Virus record (IMG/VR): IMGVR_UViG_3300021389_000081
Span: 1-33,826 of that record
From: a virus
Length of the DNA: 33,826 nt
Direction: 5' to 3' (one strand)
Shown: piece after piece, positions 22,860-29,536 of the stretch
How the letters are laid out: each line of letters starts with the position of its first letter
Position numbering within the stretch: position 1 is the stretch's first letter
Notes under the pieces: model-generated
Database searches by the model: none
Told to the model about the DNA's origin: nothing
The model's input: the letters and a program-made list of their open reading frames with translations, nothing else
Program-made: the position numbers and the translations under genes

Positions 22860-23129
22860 ATGAAAGTTTTACACGATAATGTTTTATTGACAGAAGATGA
22901 TGCAAAAGAAACAACTACTGCCGGTGGACTGATTCTTTCCGCAGATATTACGACAGGTAATAAACCTGCTCGTGTTGTTGCGATGGGACTAGAAGTTGCA
23001 AATAAGAAAGAGATTGCAGCAGGTGATAAGGTATATTGTAATTGGTCAGAAGCAATGCCAGTAGAGATTGATGGTAAGAAGATGGCGATTATTAAGTACG
23101 AATTTATCCGGTTGAAAGTGGACGGATAA
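22860..23129 (+). CDS. GroES-like co-chaperonin
   Basis: 89 residues. MKVLHDNVLLTEDD, TAGGLILSADITTGNKPARVVAMG, GDKVYCNWSEAMPVEIDGKKMAIIKYEFI are the signatures of the Cpn10 beta-barrel; residues about 17-32 form the mobile loop that contacts GroEL. T4 and relatives supply their own co-chaperonin (gp31, or CocO in RB49) so that the host GroEL folds the major capsid protein. It lies between two glycosyltransferase genes, which is an odd place. The loop lacks an obvious long insertion like gp31. Role in capsid folding is inferred from the family. Confidence 0.9.
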   Translation: MKVLHDNVLLTEDDAKETTTAGGLILSADITTGNKPARVVAMGLEVANKKEIAAGDKVYCNWSEAMPVEIDGKKMAIIKYEFIRLKVDG

Positions 23130-23783
23130 ATGAAGTCTTTCGTTATTACGATTGAAGACAATCACCTATCCCAACAAGCTGCGGATAGGTGTATTGCAAG
23201 TGCCAAACGATACGGTATCAAAGTTGAGAAGTGGTATGCAGTAACACCTAGACATCCAGACTTCGAGTCTATGGTCAAGGATGCGGGTCTTCAAGTTCAT
23301 ATGTTTCAGGGCGGTTATTCCAAGACCGAGAATGCACTTGCGTGTTTCCTTTCACATATGTCACTATGGAAGTATTCGGCCGAGACCAAACAAGATGTGA
23401 TGATATTAGAACACGATGCAATATTCACTGGTCGTGTTCCGGTATTGTTTGGATTCCATAAGTGTGTCACAATTGGACAACCTAGTTACGGTAAGTTTAA
23501 GACACCGATGACACTAGGTACGTCTCCGTTAGTACAGGCAGATTACTTTAAGGGTGCACACTCTTATATTGTCAGACCTTCTGGTGCAGAAGAGTTTCTA
23601 GAAAAGGTCTCTGACTATTCTCGACCCACAGACATCTATCTCAATATAATGAACTTCCCTTGGTTAGAAGAGTATTACCCATGGCCTGTAGTGGTCGATG
23701 ATTCTTTCAGTACTATTCAGAATCAACAGGGTTGTTTAGCAAAACACAACTATGGAAAAGGGATACACTTGGTAGAAGCATGA
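23130..23783 (+). CDS. Glycosyltransferase, GT25-like
   Basis: 217 residues. KSFVITIEDNHLSQQAADRC opens the fold; ALACFLSHMSLWKYSAETK and DVMILEHDAIFTGRVP are the GT25 motifs (C-x-x-S-H-x-x-x-W and E-H-D-A), and GAHSYIVRPSGAEEFLEK is the acceptor-side segment. Starts directly after the stop of the GroES-like gene and overlaps the next gene (ATGA). It has the cleanest GT25 signature of the three relatives here. Acceptor unknown. Confidence 0.87.
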   Translation: MKSFVITIEDNHLSQQAADRCIASAKRYGIKVEKWYAVTPRHPDFESMVKDAGLQVHMFQGGYSKTENALACFLSHMSLWKYSAETKQDVMILEHDAIFTGRVPVLFGFHKCVTIGQPSYGKFKTPMTLGTSPLVQADYFKGAHSYIVRPSGAEEFLEKVSDYSRPTDIYLNIMNFPWLEEYYPWPVVVDDSFSTIQNQQGCLAKHNYGKGIHLVEA

Positions 23784-24496
23784 TTAACTTAATTACTGTA
23801 TGTACAGATCAATATCCTATGGAGTATGCCCGCAAGTTGATCACTCGATTCAAAGAGTTGAGTGGTTATAAAGTGGAGGCGTGGTGCATCACCGACCGAC
23901 CAGATGAGATTTCGGATATCGCAAATACCATCGAACCACCTTTTGGTGCAGGTAAAGGTTGGTGGAATAAGATGAAAGCATATGACTCATTCTATGATGG
24001 ATATGCTGTCTATCTTGATATCGACACTGTACTAATCAAGAACTTTGATGATGAGATACGAGAGGCAATCCTTGCACTAGAGAGTGAGGTTGTTAAGATC
24101 GCATGTGTATCCGATGCCATTGGTTGGAAAAATAATAAGTTTAGTTCTTCGATGATGGTTCTGAAGAGTGGTAAGATGCAAGAAGTGTATGACATCTTCT
24201 CACTAGAAAGTTGGAGATTGTTTGAATATGATGGGGGTGACCAAGTATGGACGGGTCGTCTGCTCGAAGAGTGGAAACCAGGCGGTTACTCTGAGATCTA
24301 CTATATGGACGAAGAGTTCAATCAAAACCTCAAACTCAATCTGAAATTCCATCTAGGAAGTAAGGTATTGGGTAATTGGATATTCCCTAAATATATCCCA
24401 AGTGGGTGCAAGATTGTAGATTGTGGTGGTAAACCAAAACCACACGAACTAGAATACTTGCCGTATATAAAAGAGGCGTGGCACGATGTTCAGTAA
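23780..24496 (+). CDS. Glycosyltransferase, GT-A fold
   Basis: 238 residues from the ATG at 23780, set by an ATGA overlap; the frame opens earlier at 23732. INLITVCTDQYPMEYARKLI is the first strand, YAVYLDIDTVLIKNFDDEI carries the DxD, and SSSMMVLKSGKM with GGDQVWTGRLLEEW fit the acceptor side. The closing HLGSKVLGNW and PYIKEAWHD resemble phage glycosyltransferases. Sugar and acceptor are not predictable. The i-spanin gene starts inside its last 11 bases, linking sugar transfer and lysis genes on one transcript. Confidence 0.87.
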   Translation: MINLITVCTDQYPMEYARKLITRFKELSGYKVEAWCITDRPDEISDIANTIEPPFGAGKGWWNKMKAYDSFYDGYAVYLDIDTVLIKNFDDEIREAILALESEVVKIACVSDAIGWKNNKFSSSMMVLKSGKMQEVYDIFSLESWRLFEYDGGDQVWTGRLLEEWKPGGYSEIYYMDEEFNQNLKLNLKFHLGSKVLGNWIFPKYIPSGCKIVDCGGKPKPHELEYLPYIKEAWHDVQ

Positions 24497-24881
24497 AATA
24501 TTATTAGGAGTGGTACTTTGTATGGGTATCACGTTTGCAGGATTCTACCAGTTCATACACAAACCTTTGTTGGGTCAAGTTGCACAACAACAGGTACTTC
24601 TTGCGGCACAAGAGTTGCGTGAACAAGAACAAGTAAAGACGATAGAAGCATTGCAGAATAACCTACAGAAGACTTCCGAAGCATTGAATGCGATGTCCTC
24701 TCGTAATGCAGAGATTGAGGCAGAGTCTAAACGATACCTTGCAATCTTTGCACGACATAACCTATCACGACTTGCAGCTGCAAAACCGACTCTGATAGAA
24801 ACAAGAATCAACCGAGGAACTAAAGATGTATTCGACAGTATCGAAAACGACACTGCTGTTATTGATAACACTGATAAGTAG
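24486..24881 (+). CDS. i-spanin (Rz-like inner-membrane lysis protein)
   Basis: 131 residues. An N-terminal hydrophobic anchor (about 4-23: KILLGVVLCMGITFAGFY) is followed by a long Gln/Glu-rich coiled coil (about 30-90: QQQVLLAAQELREQEQ and so on) that would reach across the periplasm. This is the shape of Rz-type i-spanins, which fuse inner and outer membranes in the last step of lysis. The next gene, in another frame and starting inside its end, encodes a lipoprotein, as expected for an o-spanin partner. Sequence alone gives the topology, not the activity. Confidence 0.85.
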   Translation: MFSKILLGVVLCMGITFAGFYQFIHKPLLGQVAQQQVLLAAQELREQEQVKTIEALQNNLQKTSEALNAMSSRNAEIEAESKRYLAIFARHNLSRLAAAKPTLIETRINRGTKDVFDSIENDTAVIDNTDK

Positions 24882-25242
24882 TGGTTGTACAACACTAGGT
24901 AACTGGGGTAAAGTACCAGAACCTATACCAGTAGAGATTAAGACGGTAGAGATAAAAGTTCCTATTATCCATCCCGCAATGCCTAGACAGATTGACCTCA
25001 AAGATCCTCGGTGGTATGTGGTCAGTGACAAGAACATTGACACTTTTCTAGAAGATATTACGAAACGACACGAAGGTCAGTTGGTCTTTATTGCAATGTC
25101 GGTAGGTGATTATGAGTTGATGTCATATAACATGCAGGAACTAAAACGATATATAAATCAACTAAAAGAAGTTGTGATATACTATCGCACTATGAATACA
25201 GATGAACCAGAGGTTGTAGAGAATGAGAAAACAGATAATTGA
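24826..25242 (+). CDS. o-spanin (Rz1-like outer-membrane lipoprotein)
   Basis: 138 residues. A signal peptide (TTLLLLITLISSGC) ends in a lipobox-like SSGC, with the lipidated Cys at 21; Ser at -3 is not the usual Leu, so the site is weaker than average. A Pro/Val/Lys-rich segment follows (KVPEPIPVEIKTVEIKVPII), typical of o-spanins in T4-like phages, then a helical C-terminal domain. It overlaps the i-spanin by 56 bases in a different frame, the arrangement found for Rz/Rz1 pairs. The two would bridge the periplasm and fuse the membranes after the wall is cut. Confidence 0.85.
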   Translation: MYSTVSKTTLLLLITLISSGCTTLGNWGKVPEPIPVEIKTVEIKVPIIHPAMPRQIDLKDPRWYVVSDKNIDTFLEDITKRHEGQLVFIAMSVGDYELMSYNMQELKRYINQLKEVVIYYRTMNTDEPEVVENEKTDN

Positions 25243-25420
25243 GTCGTTGACATCCCATGCGGTGGGTAAGATTAACAAACATAAAATGAACGTGGAAGTT
25301 TACTTGGCCAATCCTACCGGTATTGGTGAACATCCTGATGTGATGGAAGCGATAGAACACGAGTTGAAGATCATTGCGGACTACCATGAACAGTTAGAGA
25401 TTTTGGAGAGGTACTTTTAA
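25223..25420 (+). CDS. Small conserved T4-like phage protein
   Basis: 65 residues, helical (GKINKHKMNVEVYLANPTG and a helix of IEHELKIIADYHEQLEILERYF). I recognise the xxKHKxNVEVYLxNPTGIGEHPDVM pattern as common in marine T4-like phages, without known function. It overlaps the o-spanin by 20 bases and the nuclease gene by TAATG. Confidence 0.88.
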   Translation: MRKQIIESLTSHAVGKINKHKMNVEVYLANPTGIGEHPDVMEAIEHELKIIADYHEQLEILERYF

Positions 25421-25848
25421 TGTATGAATATTCTTGCAAAATTGTTAGAGTTGTTGATGGGGATACTGTGGATATTGATATCGATCTCGGTTTCGGTATT
25501 ATTTATGCTAATCAGCGTATTCGTCTGTATGGTATTGATACTCCCGAATCTCGTACTCGTGACCCTATCGAGAAAAAGTTTGGTAAACTCGCCGCCAGAT
25601 TCCTTGCGGAATCACTGGGAGAAACATGTGTCCTCCGTACAAGACTCGACAGTAAAGGAAAGTACGGCCGAATCCTCGGAGAGTTCCTCGTCTATGACGC
25701 AAAAACCGACCGACAAATGACCGTTAATGAGATTATGATTCGAGACCATCTTGCGGTTGCGTACCACGGACAATCCAAGGATGATATCGAAGATGAACAT
25801 TTGCGTAATCGTAAAATATTAATTGAACAATATGGATTCGAAGCATGA
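25420..25848 (+). CDS. Staphylococcal-type nuclease (thermonuclease family)
   Basis: 142 residues. VVDGDTVDIDID supplies the metal-binding Asp (20 or 22). RIRLYGIDTPES has Arg35, Asp40, Thr41 and Glu43, at the same numbers as the catalytic residues of S. aureus nuclease, and KGKYGR holds Arg84 (Arg87 there). There is no signal peptide, so it should work in the cell. It would hydrolyse DNA or RNA in a calcium-dependent way, perhaps helping host DNA breakdown. Start overlaps the preceding stop (TAATG), and the next gene starts four bases before its end (ATGA). Confidence 0.95.
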   Translation: MYEYSCKIVRVVDGDTVDIDIDLGFGIIYANQRIRLYGIDTPESRTRDPIEKKFGKLAARFLAESLGETCVLRTRLDSKGKYGRILGEFLVYDAKTDRQMTVNEIMIRDHLAVAYHGQSKDDIEDEHLRNRKILIEQYGFEA

Positions 25849-26474
25849 GATGGAATGTCTTAGGTAATGGCGATAATGCCTTTCGGTATGAGAGAGGTAC
25901 GCCGGGTAAACTTCTTATTTGTAATATGCCTCCGTTCGAGATTCCTAACAATGAAGTCTTTGCTACATGTATGGTTGACTATAAGATGATGGTTGCACTT
26001 GCTAATAAACATATCAAGTTGGATATGTACGATTGGATACTGGGTACCCGTCCACGTCACTGGATGGAAATGCAACCACAATTCTATCTGAAGTATGCGC
26101 AGAAGATCAAGGCAATGCACACACATATCCCGTCTTATGCGAAACTACAAGGACAGAACGAAGCACAGGCTGCGACAAATTACTCGTGTGGTCATATGGC
26201 AGTAGACTACGCATGTCGTGTACAGAAGGCGACTGAAGTCCACATCTACGGATTCGACTCGATGTTCGATACAAGTCTCCGTAGTTATACCGACTTGTTA
26301 TTAGAATCAGATCGAAGTTCTCAGAACACACATCGTCTCGCAAATAACTGGAGACCTATTTGGACAAAGATGTTCGAAGAGTTTGACAATACGCAGTTTT
26401 TCCTGTATCATAGTCATAGTAAACTGAAATTCCCTGTAGGGGATAATGTCAAAATAGTTGTGGAGAAAAAATAA
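25845..26474 (+). CDS. Probable glycosyltransferase, GT42/sialyltransferase-like
   Basis: 209 residues. WNVLGNGDNAFRYE resembles the GNG-x-S nucleotide loop of GT42-type sialyltransferases and MptE-like pyrophosphokinases. CNMPPFEIPNNEVFATCMVDY follows the CN-x-F pattern of these enzymes, and SCGHMAVDYACRVQKATEVH ending in IYGFD matches the S-x-G-x-x-x-x-x-x-A-x-x-x-G-x-x-x-I-x-x-x-G-x-D segment. No catalytic activity can be proven from sequence. It closes the transferase run; its stop overlaps the next start (TAATG). Confidence 0.7.
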   Translation: MRWNVLGNGDNAFRYERGTPGKLLICNMPPFEIPNNEVFATCMVDYKMMVALANKHIKLDMYDWILGTRPRHWMEMQPQFYLKYAQKIKAMHTHIPSYAKLQGQNEAQAATNYSCGHMAVDYACRVQKATEVHIYGFDSMFDTSLRSYTDLLLESDRSSQNTHRLANNWRPIWTKMFEEFDNTQFFLYHSHSKLKFPVGDNVKIVVEKK

Positions 26475-26623
26475 TGCCTAGTATAGATGATGTGATAGAA
26501 ATCAGTAAAAAGTTCGGTGAGTTTATAAAGTACACTTGGGTTGATTTTAAAGCTGTTTGGGAGTTCCGACCCAACGTACTTATTTGGTGTGGTATTGCAT
26601 TCTTGATTGCCTGTTTTGTATAA
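26474..26623 (+). CDS. Small C-terminally anchored membrane protein
   Basis: 49 residues: a polar helix (IDDVIEISKKFGEFIKYTW) followed by a hydrophobic end (VLIWCGIAFLIACFV). Its TAA stop lies inside the TATAAATA late promoter at 26619. Coupled to the preceding gene by TAATG. Could be a small lysis or membrane-associated protein; no family recognised. Confidence 0.72.
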   Translation: MPSIDDVIEISKKFGEFIKYTWVDFKAVWEFRPNVLIWCGIAFLIACFV

Positions 26624-26626
26624 ATA
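26619..26626 (+). promoter_or_regulatory. T4-type late promoter TATAAATA
   Basis: Exact late-promoter core 35 bases upstream of the ATG at 26661. The late transcript would start near 26632. The core overlaps the stop codon of the upstream membrane gene. Confidence 0.85.
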
Positions 26627-26660
26627 CACTTATAAAATAACATTCGGGAACATAATTTAA

Positions 26661-27533
26661 ATGCAATCTTTTAACACATTCTTAAAAGAAGAAACTTTCC
26701 TCTCAGAAGAATCGGAAGCGTTACTTGAAAAACTCATTACCTTTGGTGGTAAAGCATACCCTAAGTTTGGTAACATTGTTATCATGGCCGGTGGTGCGGG
26801 TTCTGGTAAAGGATTCATTCTGAGTAATCTGGTAGGTATCGAAGGAAAGACTTTCGATGTGGATGAGTTGAAGAAACTTGCATCTAAGACACCTGCTATC
26901 CAGAAACGAGTCATGGATGAACTCGGTGTGGATATTTTTAAATTGTCACAGAACCTAAAAGACCCCGAGAACGTTGGTAAACTTCATGACATCATTGGTA
27001 ACTATCTAAAGACCGATAAGAACAAAGAGAAGTTATTCTATCGTTCTGTGTTGACCGCACCTGTTGATCGTAAACCAAACATCATCTTCGACATGACCTT
27101 CAAGGAATTGTCTAAGTTGGAGAAGGTTGCGAATGATGCGTCTAAGTTGGGTTACGACAAGAAGAACATCCATATCGTATGGGTTGTGAATGATATCGAA
27201 GTTGCGAAGGCACAGAACTTAAAACGTGCACGTGTTGTACCTACCGAGATTCTTGTCAATACTCACCGTGGTGCAGCTAACACTATGGGTGATATCATCA
27301 ACATGGGTAACAAACTCAAGAAGTATATGGATGGGGATATCGTATTCGCATTCAACAAAGTTGGTGTAGATGCGAATCTGGCGAAGTCTGGTAAGGGTGG
27401 TTCATACGTCAAAGACGCAAACTACTTCTATGTCAAGAGAGCAGGTAAGGCACCTACTCCCGTTGACAAATTAGATAAAGAGATTCGTTCTAAGATCGCA
27501 GGTTATGTACCTAAGAACGTAGACTGGAACTAA
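26661..27533 (+). CDS. P-loop (kinase/zeta-like) protein, probably head-packaged
   Basis: 290 residues. The N-terminus MQSFNTFLKEETFLSEE resembles the capsid-targeting leader of T4 internal proteins, with LKE (residues 8-10) and LSE (14-16) as possible gp21 cut sites. A Walker A loop follows at 44-51 (GGAGSGKG), with FDVDELKK (65-72) as the zeta/kinase-type acidic motif, KPNIIFDMTF as a Walker-B-like strand, and an Arg-rich lid (KAQNLKRARVVP). The layout is close to zeta-toxin/kinase P-loop proteins that phosphorylate small substrates. A late promoter drives it. Its stop overlaps the stop of the opposing gene by two bases. If packaged it would be injected into the next host. Confidence 0.85.
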   Translation: MQSFNTFLKEETFLSEESEALLEKLITFGGKAYPKFGNIVIMAGGAGSGKGFILSNLVGIEGKTFDVDELKKLASKTPAIQKRVMDELGVDIFKLSQNLKDPENVGKLHDIIGNYLKTDKNKEKLFYRSVLTAPVDRKPNIIFDMTFKELSKLEKVANDASKLGYDKKNIHIVWVVNDIEVAKAQNLKRARVVPTEILVNTHRGAANTMGDIINMGNKLKKYMDGDIVFAFNKVGVDANLAKSGKGGSYVKDANYFYVKRAGKAPTPVDKLDKEIRSKIAGYVPKNVDWN

Positions 27534-28405
27534 CCTTTGTGACACCGGATCATGTCATTGAGTATCGAATATTCAATGGCACGATCCTCTTCTGACATTT
27601 CTCTGAACTTACTGTCCCAAATAGAACGGTTCACAAACACCTGATTCAACCATTCACTATTCTCTTCTATCGCGCCTTCAATATACTTTGCTTTGTCTGG
27701 GTCTTGATAATTGATATCTATTATATCAAAAGATTCATCACAGTACGGTGCGAATACTGATTTCACATGATGGTAAGTGAAAGCGGTATCTTCGGTCTCT
27801 TTGGGAACACCTGCAAGTATAACACAATCATATGTTGTATCTGGTGGTGGTGTTAGTCCAAGGGTTTCTTGGCCACCTTTGTATTGTTTATCTGCCGGTA
27901 TCAAATCGATTTCATATCTTTTATATAAAGAGTGCATCAATTTTCTATGTCTGAGTTCGGTTGGTACTACAGTATGCATTTCTATGTTATATTTGTATTC
28001 CATCTTAACAATGGGAATAAACTGTGTCCACACGTTGGGATCTACCATAGTATCTTCGAGAGACTTCACCGAAGGAGTCTTATGTATCTGGCGATCACTA
28101 CCACGTTGGAATGTCCAACTAGTCTGTGCCGAATTGTAATGACCGACAAACAGTATCTTACGGTAACCCTTTAGTGCGATATAGTTTAATATCATAGGGA
28201 CATAGTTAAACACGTCATTGACAGTATTTGCATCCGCGTCATGCCATCTCAGGTTCAAATCGTTTTTTCTAACTTCGCCCCCTATCAGAAAGTTGAGTCT
28301 ACCCCACACATCCTTTTTCATGTCACGGTGAATATATCTACTCATAGATGTACTATTCACTCTAGGTGAATTGATAACGAGCTCGTTTGCTGTCCTATAA
28401 TACAT
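27530..28405 (-). CDS. Unknown protein of a minus-strand late operon
   Basis: 291 residues with no family I recognise. GYRKILFVGHYNS and YDCVILAGVPK look like beta strands ending in loops of an alpha/beta (Rossmann-like) domain, and an acidic C-terminal helix follows. AAAGGG lies before the ATG, two bases after the upstream stop. It converges with the plus-strand P-loop gene, and the two coding regions overlap by four bases with no terminator between. Antisense RNA from the two late transcripts is possible. A sugar- or nucleotide-binding enzyme is only a guess. Confidence 0.82.
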   Translation of the reverse strand: MYYRTANELVINSPRVNSTSMSRYIHRDMKKDVWGRLNFLIGGEVRKNDLNLRWHDADANTVNDVFNYVPMILNYIALKGYRKILFVGHYNSAQTSWTFQRGSDRQIHKTPSVKSLEDTMVDPNVWTQFIPIVKMEYKYNIEMHTVVPTELRHRKLMHSLYKRYEIDLIPADKQYKGGQETLGLTPPPDTTYDCVILAGVPKETEDTAFTYHHVKSVFAPYCDESFDIIDINYQDPDKAKYIEGAIEENSEWLNQVFVNRSIWDSKFREMSEEDRAIEYSILNDMIRCHKG

Positions 28406-28408
28406 GGG

Positions 28409-28672
28409 TTACCCTTTATAAATGTTTTGTATATGGTCTTCGAATTGTTCTATTTTCTCAAGACGATTAGGCCACAGAATATAATCTTTCTGGGGATTCT
28501 GTTTCAAGTTGTTTAGTAGAGGTTGTACCGCATTGAACAGATTGTCTAAACGTTTTTCGAGTTCGCTAACAGTCGTAGAATTCTCATTGGCGGCTGTCTG
28601 CGCCTCTTGAACCGCATCCAGTTCATCCTCGTCAACTATAGTGAAACCGAAATCAAAAATGTTGTCACTCAT
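28409..28672 (-). CDS. Conserved T4-like phage coiled-coil protein
   Basis: 87 residues. Acidic start (MSDNIFDFGFTIVDEDELDAV) followed by a coiled coil (TVSELEKRLDNLFNAVQPLL) and a conserved end, KNPQKDYILWPNR then KIEQFEDHI. I recognise this last pattern from T4-like phages, where it is a conserved small protein of unknown role. The frame extends to 28693, but AAAGG before 28672 sets the start there. A late promoter lies 29 bases upstream. Confidence 0.85.
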   Translation of the reverse strand: MSDNIFDFGFTIVDEDELDAVQEAQTAANENSTTVSELEKRLDNLFNAVQPLLNNLKQNPQKDYILWPNRLEKIEQFEDHIQNIYKG

Positions 28673-28700
28673 ATTTATACCTTTATTTTTCATTTTCTTT

Positions 28701-28708
28701 TATTTATA
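28701..28708 (-). promoter_or_regulatory. T4-type late promoter TATAAATA, minus strand
   Basis: TATTTATA on the plus strand is an exact TATAAATA on the minus strand. The late transcript would begin near 28694, giving a leader of about 22 bases with AAAGG before the ATG at 28672. It is the only promoter seen for the minus-strand pair. Confidence 0.8.
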
Positions 28709-28710
28709 TG

Positions 28711-28739
28711 TTGCCTTACCTACAGAAATACTATATAAT
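28711..28739 (+). promoter_or_regulatory. Early sigma70 promoter, divergent from the late promoter
   Basis: TTGCCT at 28711-28716, 17-base spacer, TATAAT at 28734-28739. It is back to back with the minus-strand late promoter, three bases away. Drives the gene at 28766, whose ribosome-binding site is GAGG. Confidence 0.82.
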
Positions 28740-28765
28740 TATCTAAGATAACTGAGGAAAGTATT

Positions 28766-28954
28766 ATGTCTGCAATGGGTACATTAGTATTAGAAATTCA
28801 AGAGTTTGTAGATCCACTCGTCTATATGGGTGCAACAAACGAAACTATCATGGAGCAGTTCGAAGCTCTCTTTAAGAACCATCCACACTACAACTACATG
28901 AAAGAAACAATTCAGAGACAGATCGGTGTTAGGCAATTCTTGAGAGAGGGTTAG
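28766..28954 (+). CDS. Small unknown early-type protein
   Basis: 62 residues, helical (MGTLVLEIQEFVDPLVYMG, then MEQFEALFKNHPHYNYM). CTGAGGAAAG precedes the ATG. First gene of an early block running to about 29139. No domain recognised; the pattern is like small proteins of marine T4-like phages. Confidence 0.85.
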   Translation: MSAMGTLVLEIQEFVDPLVYMGATNETIMEQFEALFKNHPHYNYMKETIQRQIGVRQFLREG

Positions 28955-28959
28955 GAGGT

Positions 28960-29139
28960 ATGAGTAAGTGGTGGAGAATATGGGCGAAGAGTCTAGGTGA
29001 AAAGGTCGGAGAAACTGATACCCAAGCTAATACTGTTGCTGGCATTAGGACTGTGTGGTGGTGTACTCATATGGCGACTTGTATCTTTATCATCCTCAAT
29101 GCTATAGCGAATCACGGGTGGGGTCTCATTGGACTTTGA
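28960..29139 (+). CDS. Small conserved membrane protein
   Basis: 59 residues. WWRIWAKSLGEKVGETDTQA is an amphipathic N-terminal part, and IRTVWWCTHMATCIFIILNAI is a single hydrophobic span. TAGGAGG lies just before the ATG. I recognise the WWRxWAKSLGEK opening from T4-like cyanophages, with no assigned function. It is the second gene behind the promoter at 28711. Confidence 0.85.
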   Translation: MSKWWRIWAKSLGEKVGETDTQANTVAGIRTVWWCTHMATCIFIILNAIANHGWGLIGL

Positions 29140-29208
29140 CGTTGAAACTATTATCGTTCCATATTCGAAAAGGTTATAAGCATATAACAAAATGTTCTGA
29201 AAAAGGGG

Positions 29209-29237
29209 TTGTGCGATACATAGAATGGTGGTATAAT
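29209..29237 (+). promoter_or_regulatory. Early sigma70 promoter, recurrent cassette copy 4
   Basis: TTGTGC at 29209-29214, 17-base spacer, TATAAT at 29232-29237. The -35 is weaker, but the downstream leader is shared with the promoter at 29792. Confidence 0.78.
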
Positions 29238-29263
29238 AGTACCCTATTGAGATGAGAGAGAAA
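29233..29263 (+). repeat. 31-base direct repeat, copy 1 (-10 and leader)
   Basis: Runs from inside the -10 to the ribosome-binding region and is identical over 31 bases to 29816-29846. It contains GATGAGAGAGAAA as the ribosome-binding part. Confidence 0.95.
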
Positions 29264-29269
29264 ATGATT

Positions 29270-29452
29270 ATGATTAAAGTTGGTGATAAAGTTTATTGTA
29301 ACTGGGGTGCGATGCATCCGACCGAAGAACGTACTGTCTTAAAGATCGAAGGTGATCGTATGTGGTGTGACGAAGGTTTCACCATGTTACTTGCCGACTT
29401 ACGTGACATGAACGAGAACTACAGAAGTCCTATCGGTGTTTATCGGTTATGA
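29270..29452 (+). CDS. Small unknown early-type protein
   Basis: 60 residues starting MIKVGDKVYCNWGAM; VGDKVYCNW is a beta-barrel-like opening, and the rest (HPTEERTVLKIEGDRMWCD, then FTMLLADL) fits a small SH3-type barrel. ATGs at 29252 and 29264 are in frame, but the first lies within the ribosome-binding repeat and GAGAG is best spaced for 29270. Stop overlaps the next start (ATGA). Confidence 0.78.
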   Translation: MIKVGDKVYCNWGAMHPTEERTVLKIEGDRMWCDEGFTMLLADLRDMNENYRSPIGVYRL

Positions 29453-29526
29453 GAGAAGTGAGTAGATTTTTATTTCAGTTGACAATCATAGTGATAGTGA
29501 GTGTCCTCTCCCTTCAATATCTATAG
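29449..29526 (+). CDS. Tiny membrane peptide
   Basis: 25 residues, with a hydrophobic stretch (FLFQLTIIVIVSVLSL) that would span the membrane. Overlaps the upstream stop as ATGA. Very short, so it may be non-functional; kept because of coupling and composition. Confidence 0.45.
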   Translation: MREVSRFLFQLTIIVIVSVLSLQYL

Positions 29527-29536
29527 AGGATATGTT

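Noticed and set aside
27777-28174. Plus-strand open frames of 80-120 codons
   Set aside because: They are shadows of the minus-strand gene 27530-28405, with Cys/Ser/Leu-rich composition unlike the other products.
28672-28679. Second TATAAATA on the minus strand
   Set aside because: Its last base is the A of the start codon, so RNA from it would lack the start of the 28672 gene; it could only serve the downstream gene. The copy at 28701 is placed correctly.
29173-29188. GTTATA/TATAAC inverted repeat upstream of the promoter at 29209
   Set aside because: Six base pairs in A/T-rich sequence; a similar element near 29747 is not conserved enough to call an operator.
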